DNA of 12,359 nt from Marinilabiliales bacterium (GTDB lineage Bacteria > Bacteroidota > Bacteroidia > Bacteroidales > BM523). The stretch's first letter is position 1. Each line of letters opens with the position of its first letter. Location of the stretch: NCBI GenBank assembly GCA_002869425.1, contig PKSZ01000740.1, forward strand, positions 1 through 12,359, in the 5' to 3' direction. The notes under the pieces are model-generated. The model was given only the letters and a program-made list of their open reading frames with translations, did no database searches and was not told the DNA's origin. Shown piece after piece: positions 1 to 8,800 of this stretch. A program made the translations under genes and the position numbers.

Positions 1-117
1 CATGGAAGAAGAGCAATGAGCTTCTTCAAATATGGATTAAACTTTTTTGCACATGTGATACTTAACAGAAAAACAGTAGATTACAAGAAATGTATCAAAC
101 TTTTGTCATGTACTTAG
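1..117 (+). CDS. C-terminal tail of a gene truncated by the left edge, possibly an IS transposase
   Basis: Frame 1 is open from the first base to a TAG at 115-117 and encodes 38 residues. The tail begins HGRRAMSFFKYGLNFF, is rich in Lys/Arg and aromatic residues, and ends KLLSCT. A short basic tail of this type, with an R-x-x-SFF-x-YGL-like motif, resembles the extreme C-terminus of IS4-type transposases as I remember them. No DDE residue is visible because the rest of the gene lies outside the window. The stop is 29 bp before the convergent end of the phosphatase gene, so the two genes meet tail to tail. If it is a transposase, the right terminal inverted repeat of the element should lie in about 118-146, but its partner end is not visible. 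It could equally be the end of an unrelated basic protein. Confidence 0.4.
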   Translation, partial: HGRRAMSFFKYGLNFFAHVILNRKTVDYKKCIKLLSCT

Positions 118-146
118 CCCAATTTCATAATACCAATTGGTTTGTG

Positions 147-1118
147 TCATACTCTAATGCCCATTACGATAACATCATCAACTTGTTCATGTTCTCCTTT
201 CCAGTCTTCAAATTTTTGATCAAGTATAAGTTTTTGTTCTTGTAAATTTAAATGATGAATTTCTAATAGTAAATTCTTTAATTGTTTGTATTTGAATTTT
301 TTACCGTTTGGACCACCAAATTGATCGGCATAGCCATCAGAAAAGATATACAGTAAGTCTGATTTTTGTAGGTTCAGTCTATTATTTATAAAAGTTCTGT
401 TTTTATCACCATTATAGAAGCCAACTGGCATTTTGGTTGGCTTTATTTCTTGTAATTCACCTTTATTAATGATATAAAGTGGGTTATTGGCACCTGCATA
501 ATCAATAACCAATTTTTCTTCTGATTTATCAAGAACTATTAACGCCATGTCCATTCCATCCTGAACAACTTTATCTCCATCTCTGTTTAGTGTACTTACA
601 AGTCTATTCTTTAGATTACTTAATATATCTGCTGCATTCATTGAAGTAATTTCTTCAACTGTAATATCAAGTAGCAATGATCCAATAATGCTCATAAATG
701 CTCCTGGAACTCCATGTCCTGTACTGTCTGCGGCAGTATAAATAATACGATTTGCTTTTTCTGTAATCCAGTAAAAATCTCCTGAAACAATATCTCTTGG
801 CTTGTAAAGCACAAAACTATCAGGTAAATATTTTTTAATTGTCAGTTCACTCGGCAGAATAGCTGTTTGAATATGACGAGCGTAATTTATACTGTCTGTA
901 ATTTCTTTCTTTTGTACAGTAATAATATCATTTTGAGAGCGTAGTAATTTATTGGCGGCCTTCTTTTGTTGGAATTGTCTGATGATTAGAAAAAGTACAA
1001 AAACAATAAGAACAAAAATGCCAATGAAACCATAGATAATGAAATATTGCTGTTTGATTTTGGTTTTACTAAGTTCTTTTTCAATATTTAGTTTTTCAAT
1101 TTCCTGTTCTTTTTTCTC
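147..1118 (-). CDS. SpoIIE/PP2C-type serine phosphatase half (membrane helix, coiled coil, PPM domain) of an interrupted sensor gene
   Basis: This is the downstream half of the TPR gene, in the same frame and separated from it only by the TAG at 1119-1121. Counting from the start at 2711, residues 532-553 are a charged coiled coil (EKKEQEIEKL). Residues about 557-577 are a membrane helix (FIIYGFIGIFVLIVFVLFL), followed by a Lys/Gln-rich coiled coil. Then comes DSINYARHIQTAILPS (about 606-621), the usual linker before SpoIIE domains. Residues about 634-854 are the phosphatase, with PRDIVSGDFYW, ADSTGHGVPGAFMS, FSDGYADQFGG and QVDDVIVMGIRV. The Asp residues that bind the two metal ions in this family are all present, so the domain looks catalytically intact. 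The family removes phosphate from Ser/Thr residues of partners such as anti-sigma-factor antagonists. The ORF could formally start at a GTG (810-812), but that would cut off the linker and helix. No ATG or GTG lies between that GTG and the TAG. Natural stop is TGA at 147-149. Confidence 0.85.
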   Translation of the reverse strand, partial: EKKEQEIEKLNIEKELSKTKIKQQYFIIYGFIGIFVLIVFVLFLIIRQFQQKKAANKLLRSQNDIITVQKKEITDSINYARHIQTAILPSELTIKKYLPDSFVLYKPRDIVSGDFYWITEKANRIIYTAADSTGHGVPGAFMSIIGSLLLDITVEEITSMNAADILSNLKNRLVSTLNRDGDKVVQDGMDMALIVLDKSEEKLVIDYAGANNPLYIINKGELQEIKPTKMPVGFYNGDKNRTFINNRLNLQKSDLLYIFSDGYADQFGGPNGKKFKYKQLKNLLLEIHHLNLQEQKLILDQKFEDWKGEHEQVDDVIVMGIRV

Positions 1119-1121
1119 CTA
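1119..1121 (-). other. In-frame TAG interrupting the TPR–SpoIIE phosphatase gene
   Basis: The codon reads TAG on the minus strand and lies between MTKYE and EKKEQEIEKL. Both sides are in the same frame and together form a continuous coiled coil leading to the membrane helix. Of the single-base precursors, CAG (Gln), AAG (Lys) and GAG (Glu) would all suit a charged coiled coil. No insertion or deletion is needed to restore the gene. Whether it is a true nonsense mutation, a base-call error or a readthrough codon cannot be seen here. Confidence 0.9.
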
Positions 1122-2711
1122 TTCGTATTTGGTCATTATTTCTGTTATCTGTTTATTGATATCTTTATTGATTATAGAATCTTTAGTTGAATTGTGATCA
1201 AATAAAAACTCGATAGCAGTTTTATAATCATTTCTTTCATAATAAATTTCCGACATATTTTTAAAATATTGAACAAGAATTTCTTTCTGGCCTAGCTGTC
1301 TTGCAATATTGTAGCTTTTCTTATAAAAAACCTCTGCTTTATCATACTTTTTTTCTATCTTGTAAATTGAGCCTAAGGTCATTAAATTCTTTGCTATTTT
1401 GTCTTCAAATCCCAGTTCCTTATTAATGTTTAATGAGGCTTCATAGTGTTCTTTTGCAAGATCTAAATCATTATTAAACTCATATAATGCTCCAATGTTT
1501 TGGTGGATTTCAGCTAATCGTTCTGATTTTCCAAGAGACTCATTAACCACCATTGATAATTTATAATATTCAATAGCCTTTTCATTTAATCCCATATTGC
1601 TATATATATTTCCAAGTCCAATATAACATAGAGCAATACCTTCCTGGTCTCCAATTGCAGTAAATAATTCTTCAGATTTTAGCAGGTACTCTAATGATTT
1701 GCTATAATTATCCATTTTCATGTAAATGTTGGCGATATTGTTGCAGGAATGAGCTAGTAATGATTGATTATCTATTTTTTCTGCAATTTCAAGGGACTCA
1801 TGGTATTGGTTAATTGCTTTTTCATATCTAGCCTGGTTCTCATAAACTGCTCCACAGTTAATGCCAACTTCACATAGAAGTTTTTTGTTGTTTGTATTCT
1901 TTACATGTTTTAATGCTTTTTTAAAGTAATTTAAAGCAGTGTTATTATTTCCTAGCGAAAAATGAATTAGTCCAATGTTGTTATTAACTTCTGCCATACC
2001 ATTATGATCTTCTAATTCATTATATATAATTTCAGCTTCTTCAAAATAGGTCAATGCTCCTTCCGGATTGTTCAGATCTTTATTTAAGACACCTATATTA
2101 TTCAATGCTAAAGCAACATCTTTTTGATTATCAATCTCTTTTTTTAATTCAATACTTTTGGTAAAGTTATTTTCTGCCTCCTGTAGTTCATTGTTATATA
2201 AATTTATTATACCAAGATTATTGTATGTATTTCCTATTCCATTTATGTCTTCTGCTTTTTCGTATAGTAAAAGAGCATCCTGATAATATACCTTTGCTGT
2301 TTCTAAATCACCAAAATGAATGTAGTTGCTGCCTATGTTGCTTAACACATCTGCTTTTAGTGTATCATTGACCGTTTGTTTGCAAAGCTCTAACGCACTA
2401 GAATAATGGATTTGGGATTCAGGGATGTTGGATTGAAAGTATGCAACATCACCCATGTTCATATATGCTTTGATTTGTTCATTAACGTTATTATGGGTTT
2501 CTGCATCATCTAAGGCTTTTTTAGCATATAGTATGCTTTTAGCAAAATCAGTTTTTCTGTAATTCTTAGCTTGAGCATTATAAATTGACGATTGATCAGT
2601 TACTGATGGAATTTCTTTATTGTTATCTTCTTTATCTTGAGCATAACAAACAAAATGTATAAAAACACTTAGGGTTAAAATAACTAGATTGTGAAGAGTT
2701 TTTCTTACCAT
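1119..2711 (-). CDS. TPR-repeat sensor half of a TPR–SpoIIE phosphatase, ending at an in-frame amber codon
   Basis: The product is 530 residues from the ATG at 2709-2711 to the TAG at 1119-1121. It begins MVRKTLHNLVILTLSVFIHF and continues to CYAQ|DK, a convincing signal peptide with cleavage after Ala-Gln. About 12 tetratricopeptide repeats follow, most spaced 40 residues apart, with recurring NNIG-x-x-Y/I helix starts such as TYNNLGIINLYNN, EVNNNIGLIHFSLG and EIHQNIGALYEFNN. TPRs form a protein-binding superhelix, here predicted to be periplasmic. In Bacteroidota this layout normally runs straight on into a coiled coil, a membrane helix and a cytoplasmic SpoIIE or histidine-kinase domain, and bases 147-1118 supply exactly that in frame. 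An upstream ATG at 2840 is rejected: it would add 43 non-signal-like residues and overlap the divergent gene. No clear Shine-Dalgarno sequence is seen, which is normal for the phylum. As it stands the product would be a free periplasmic TPR protein without an effector. Confidence 0.85.
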   Translation of the reverse strand: MVRKTLHNLVILTLSVFIHFVCYAQDKEDNNKEIPSVTDQSSIYNAQAKNYRKTDFAKSILYAKKALDDAETHNNVNEQIKAYMNMGDVAYFQSNIPESQIHYSSALELCKQTVNDTLKADVLSNIGSNYIHFGDLETAKVYYQDALLLYEKAEDINGIGNTYNNLGIINLYNNELQEAENNFTKSIELKKEIDNQKDVALALNNIGVLNKDLNNPEGALTYFEEAEIIYNELEDHNGMAEVNNNIGLIHFSLGNNNTALNYFKKALKHVKNTNNKKLLCEVGINCGAVYENQARYEKAINQYHESLEIAEKIDNQSLLAHSCNNIANIYMKMDNYSKSLEYLLKSEELFTAIGDQEGIALCYIGLGNIYSNMGLNEKAIEYYKLSMVVNESLGKSERLAEIHQNIGALYEFNNDLDLAKEHYEASLNINKELGFEDKIAKNLMTLGSIYKIEKKYDKAEVFYKKSYNIARQLGQKEILVQYFKNMSEIYYERNDYKTAIEFLFDHNSTKDSIINKDINKQITEIMTKYE

Positions 2712-2794
2712 ATGAGTATTTCTAAGGAAAAAATTACAATTTATAGCAAATAATGGTAAAAAAAAATTAATTTCACATTGCAGGGAGGTTATGC
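2712..2794. promoter_or_regulatory. 83-bp divergent intergenic region carrying both promoters
   Basis: This AT-rich gap separates the start codons of the two divergently transcribed genes, so both promoters probably lie in it or just inside the coding ends. It contains a run of nine A at 2758-2766. I looked for the Bacteroidota-type TAnnTTTG -7 element on both strands and found only imperfect resemblances, so no promoter position is proposed. The existence of promoters here is inferred from gene orientation. Confidence 0.45.
2784..2788 (+). promoter_or_regulatory. Strong Shine-Dalgarno sequence of the giant adhesin gene
   Basis: GGAGG lies six bases before the ATG at 2795, within AGGGAGGTTATGCATG. 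It fixes the start at 2795. The out-of-frame ATG at 2791 is only two bases from the motif and opens a very short frame. A full Shine-Dalgarno match is uncommon in Bacteroidota. Confidence 0.7.
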
Positions 2795-2857
2795 ATGAGG
2801 AATTATTTGTTAGTGTTAAGTATAATTCTATTCTTTTCATTTGAAGGGTTTACACAG
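2795..2857 (+). other. Sec signal peptide of the giant adhesin
   Basis: It has Met-Arg-Asn, a hydrophobic core YLLVLSIILFFSF, and EGFTQ before the mature start TYILNEDF. Cleavage directly after Gln is typical of Bacteroidota. It implies Sec export to the periplasm, the first step for T9SS cargo. Confidence 0.85.
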
Positions 2858-5800
2858 ACGTATATCTTGAATGAGGATTTTTCTACTGCCAGTAGTAATA
2901 ATCCTCCTGTAGGCTGGATAAACAATACAATTTCAGGTGAGGTTCAGGATGTTTGGCGTTTTGATAATCCAGGTTCTAGAATAATTAACTTTCCTGTAAA
3001 TGGAGTATTTGCAATTTTTGATAGTGAGTGGTATTCTCAGGATGGAGTTAGTGAAAATGTGGCCTTACAATCTCCCTCAATGGATTGTTCTGTTAGTAAT
3101 AATATATTTTTGTTTTTCGATCATTTTTTTGCCGCAAGTTCAGGTGCTCAAGGATTTGTTGAAGTTTTTAATGGGAATGAGTGGATTGAAGTAATGATTT
3201 ATACTGATTCAACTCAAAACTCTTCCAGCGAGATGATTAATATTTCAACTATTGCTGGTGGTGTTACCAATGCATCTGTTCGTTTTAGATTTTCTGCAAA
3301 TGATGCTTTGTTTTGGGCAATTGATAATATTCGCATTTATGCTCCGTTGGCTTCGGATGCTGGTGTAACAGCGATTACAAATCCATCTGTTCCTTTAACT
3401 GCAGGAGTGCATAATATCATTGTAAATTTAAAAAACTTTGGAGCTGAAACACTTAATGATGTAGATATTCAATGGTCTGTGAATGACACCATACAGCCTG
3501 TTTACAATTGGTCTGGTGCTTTACCATTCGATAGTTCTCTGACAGGAATTGTTATTGGAAGTTATTCTTTTCCTGCTGGTGCAACAAGGAGGATAAAAGT
3601 GTGGACTGAAAATCCCAATGGAGGTATTGATTTAAATGCATATAATGATACAGTTTCTAAATATGTATATTCTGAATTATGTGGAACATATACTATTGGC
3701 GGTATTACACCAGATTTTATTGAAATTGAAGATGCGGTGAATGCCATGGAAGGATCTGGGATAAATTGTCCTATAGTGTTTAAGATCAGAGATGGGATAT
3801 ATAATGAGCAAATACACATCGAAGATATTCCGGGAAATTCAAGTATTAATACAATAACATTTGAAAGTGAAAGCGGTGATAGTTCACAAGTGGTGATTAA
3901 AAATTCGGTTTCAGACCCTATAAACGATTATACAGTGAAATTGGAGAATCCGGACTTTGTAGTATTTAAAGGTTTGTCTATTCAACGCGAAAATGGGGAT
4001 ACTGCGTTTGTAATTACTGGTAATTCGCATGATATTACAATTCAGAATTGCATCATAGATAAAGCCACTTATTCACCTGTTACAACATGTAATAATAGAC
4101 TTCGAATAGATCAAAATGTACTTGAGGATGTATTTATCTACGCTCCTGATTCAGCAAAAGCAGATAGCGTTATCATAACGAATAATTATTATCAACAATC
4201 TAAATATAGATCCATTCAACAATTAAATCTATTTGATAATAATGTTTTTCATTCAGAGAGTTCAAATAATATATTATATGGAGTAAAAATTGAGAATTGT
4301 GATACAGTTTTATTGTTCAGAAATAATGTTGAACTCATAAATTCTATGTCAACAAATATTTGTTCAGGTCCATACCATGTTCATGCATTGATGACAAGTA
4401 ATAATAGTTTTATAAACTTGGAAGCAAATTATTTTTATGCCTTTCGATATCGGCAGGGAACTGCTTATGGTTTTCTTTCTGAAAATGATAGTATTATTTT
4501 TTCTTATGGAAATTATTATTCTCCAAATAGTGAGCATTGTGCTCCCAAAAGAGGTGTTGAGATAAATGGGGCATATGATATTAATCTTACAGCAGATACA
4601 TTAGATTCTAATTATGAGTATAATTGTGACGGAATAAGAATTTCATCTCCAATTCATTCAGCAGTTATAGATTCTTGTAATATTCAATCAATTTATTCTA
4701 CAGGGATATATTTGAATAATAATTTGGGAGCCATTTGTGATATTACTAACAATAGATTGGTTCATCTCAATGATAGGGGTATGTATATTGAAGGGGATTC
4801 TGTTTATATTTCAAATAATGAAATACAAAATTTTCGTAGATATGAAGGAATATTTTTAAATGCAAATAACTCATATTGTGGCAATAACATTATTAATGAT
4901 TTGAATGGTTATGGTACATATAGTGGAAATCCTCACCCAACAGGTATAGCAGTATTGTCTGATTCGAATGTAATTGAAAATAACAGGATTTTTGATGGTG
5001 ATTTTTTATCATATATTTTAAATATCCAGGGTGATTATAATACTATTTCAAATAATCAGTTTTCTGATATTAATATTTTTGAAACTACTTATGCATTTAA
5101 TGTTTCAGGTGATTATAACACAATTCAAAGGGATAGCTGTATAGAGCTCATTGGAGAAGGATATTATTTATCCGGAACTGGAAATGTTATAAATGCCAGT
5201 AAACTACTAAAACAATCAGAAGGAGTTGGTGTTCTTCTTGAAGGTAAGCAATCAAGAGTTACCAATAACTTTTTTTCACTGGAAGGTCTTGGAAATGCAA
5301 TAGGAGTGCAAATAAATGAAGGTTCTGATTCATCTTTAGTGGCATTCAACTCTGTTATGGTAAATAGCAGTGATGAAATGAATGGTATTGCTTTAAAACT
5401 GGAAGGTGGAGATAGCGTACAAGTTGTAAACAATATTTTTTCAAACAATGGACAAGGGTATGCCGGGTATTTTGCTTTGGATGATCTATCTGCTTATACT
5501 CTTGATCATAATGTTTATTATAGTTTTAATGAAAAGGTAGGCTATTTTAATGCGTTGAATTATACTAGCTTTAGTGATCTTCAATCTGCTATTAATCAAG
5601 AAACTTATTCTGCATATTATAATCCTTTTTATGTATCTGTTTCTGACTTGACACCAACTCAGGGCCTTATTGACAATATGGGAATGGTAATTCCTGGAAT
5701 TGATGCAGACATTGATTTTGTTATGCGCGATGCTGTAACACCTGATGTGGGAGCTATTGAATTTGAAGGTTCTCCATGCGATCCCAATGCTGGTCTGTTG

Positions 5801-8800
5801 CAATTTGTTGAGATTACAAATCCGCTGCCAACAGGATTGCTGGACGTAAAAGTTTCACACATTAACTTTGGTAATGCAGCTTTAATCAAAGATACGATTC
5901 GTTGGGAAGTTAATGGAGTTTCACAAACGCCTTATGTTTGGGCAGGAAACTTAGCCAATGCAGAGTCAGATACAGTTACCATTGGGAGTATCTTAATAGA
6001 ATCTGGAAACTTGTATTCTTTTAAAGCCTGGACCGATTTTCCAAATGACATAGAAGATTGCGCACCACAGAATGATACCATCTGGAAAAATAATCTGGGA
6101 ACTGAGCTTTGTGGAACCTATACTGTGGGCTGGGATACTGCAGATTTTGTAAATATGGCAGAGGTTCAGGCAGCTTTAAATGGCGGAGGAGTAGGTTGCG
6201 ATGTTACTTTTATTCTGAAAGATACGGTTTTCTATGAGCAATTTCGATTGGGAAATATTGTAGGTAATGCTGATACTGCAACCATTACTTTTCAAAGTTA
6301 TAGTTTAGATAGTAATTCTTGTGAATTACGATATACGCCATCAAACCCAACCAACGATTTTGTAGTTAAACTTGATGGAGCTGACTATGTAACATTTAAA
6401 GGGATTAAATTTTACAGAAATACGAGTACGAGTTCCAGTATTTCATATGAGGCAATCAGAATTAATAATGAATCACATAATATTTTATTTGATCGATGCT
6501 GGATTGTGGATGATGTTATCTCTGAACCAAATTCTGTAGATTCTTGTATTACTTTTCGAAAATGTAATATTGATAATGGAAGTATATCAATTAGAAATCC
6601 CATAGGCATTTATGGCAAACAATATTTAATTGATTCGAGTAATGTAGATAATGATATAGTTGTTGATCAAGCCAGTTCTTTGACTGTTAAAGGTTCGAGT
6701 TTTAGAAGATTAATTGCAGATACAATAACAGATGTTTTAGTGCAAAACTCTACATCTTATTATACAGGTAGTTCAATATACCCTATGTTTAGCGTACTTG
6801 ATTTGGCAGTTTGTAATAATATTACCGTGAGTAATAATAATTTTTATAGTCAGCCTTACTATTATAATGCTCAAAGCATTTTTTTAGATAAGTGTTCTAA
6901 TGTATTGATAGATTCTAATTCCATATACTGTAGAGCTCGTCGACAAAATGCAGCAATTGGTATTTACGCTAATCAAAATGAGAATATTCAGATACTAAAT
7001 AATAGAATTAGAGTGGACGGAATTGTTGATTATGATGATTATCCAAATCAGATTGGAATTCAGATCTTAGATTCAGATAGTATCATTATTCGAAAAGATT
7101 CAATATTTTGCATAAACCCTGAAGAGCAAGGCCATGGTATATATCTGAGAGATAATACTGGATTTGTTCAGGTGGATTCTTCATATATCTATGGAATGCG
7201 CGATCATGGCCTTTATATTGAAGTTGGCTCTGATTCAACAATGATTACATCCAATCATATTGATTCGTGTGGCTTAATAGGATTAAGAGTAGCGCAAGGG
7301 CTTAATGGAGTTTTTAATAATAATCAGATTACAAGAATTCAACGTGATAATCAATTTAGTACAGGTATTCTTGTTGAAGGATTAAAAGCCAAGTTTTATG
7401 ATAATTACCTGTATGAAATTCATGGAACTGGAATGGAAATACAGGGAGATTCAACTAAGGTATTTGCAAATCAAATTTTAAGAATTGAGGATGGTGCAGG
7501 GCTTATTATAAATAGTAAATATGACTCTGTATATAATAACTGGATTGCATGCTATGGTGCAGGATCTAGTAAAGGTGTTTTTATAGATTCTTTGTCTGCG
7601 AGCTCTCAAATATTACATAATAGTATTCACAATGTATCTTCAAATATTAATTCACAGTCTCTTTGTATTAAGTCTTCAGCCAATAATACAATAAAAAATA
7701 ATATTTTCTCAAATACAGGACAAGGGTATTCTGTTTATTCAGGTGTTATTGATATGTCAAATCTGGATATGGATTATAATTCGTATTATAGTCTTGATAA
7801 TAAATTGGGCTATTTTCAGAACAACTTGTTAACAAGTCTAAACGCATGGCAACAAAGCACTGGGCTGGATGCACATTCACAGGGTGTTAATCCTTTTTTT
7901 ACAAGTAATACTGACCTTAGTTTTAATCAGGGTTTGATTAATGATGCTGCTGATCCCGTAATTTGGATAGATGAAGATATATTTCATTCTGCAAGATCTG
8001 TAACTCCTGATATTGGAGCTATGGAATGTGACGCATCAGCATGCACTCCAAATGCGGGATTAAATGATTTTGTTAATATAATTAATCCGCTTTCAGAGGG
8101 ATTAACAAGCATTGTAGTTGAGTTGAGTAATCAAGCTGCAACAGTTTTAGATTCAGTTCAAATAGAATGGAGTATAAATGGAATGAGTCAGGCTCCATTT
8201 TATTGGTATGGTAGTTTGTCTTATAATGAAGTAGATACAGTTACTATTGGATCATATAATTTTGTTTCTGGTGATCTGTATGATATAAAAGCATGGGTTG
8301 ATTTACCAAATGGAATAGAAGATTGCAACCATTTGAATGATACTATTCAGATGAATGATTTGGGAACAACACTTTGTGGAGTATATACTATAGGTGGCTT
8401 AGATGCTGATTTTATAAATTTTGATGCAGCTGAATATATACTTATGACAGCAGGTATTTCTTGTGATGTTACATTTATGGTAAGGGATGGAGTCTATCAT
8501 AATCAACTTTTCTTGTCTGATATTTCAGGTATGACAGATACAAATAGAATTCAATTTGTTGGTGAGTCACAAGATAGTTCAGCAGTTGAGATATTGTATT
8601 ACCTGAATGATGATGATAATGACTATACAGTAATGTTAGATCATTCAATGAATATTTCTTTTGAAAATATATTTATAAATAGACTACAAGGGGATACTAG
8701 TGTTGTTATTAAGGGATCAGGAAAGAATCTTAGTTTTGAAAACTGCATGATTAAAGAAAAATTTATTTCTTATGCGAATTCGAACGATTCTCTTATTAGG

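Noticed and set aside
5..27. Hairpin GAAGAAG / CTTCTTC with a 9-base loop as a terminator
   Set aside because: It has only 7 bp of stem, no T run follows on either strand, and it lies inside the open frame ending at 117.
147..812. Independent phosphatase gene starting at the GTG at 810-812
   Set aside because: That GTG is an internal Val codon. The SpoIIE linker (DSINYARHIQTAILPS), membrane helix and coiled coil continue upstream in frame to the TAG.
2712..2840. N-terminal extension of the TPR gene to an ATG at 2840
   Set aside because: The 43 added residues overlap the start of the divergent adhesin and precede a perfect signal peptide beginning at 2711.
5486..5889. Minus-strand open frames opposite the adhesin, including two overlapping ones here and others near 3562-3819, 5164-5448, 6412-6609 and 9889-10460
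   Set aside because: They lie antisense to well-supported beta-helix, CARDB or PKD coding sequence, have no recognisable domains, and look like chance open frames in AT-rich repeated coding DNA.
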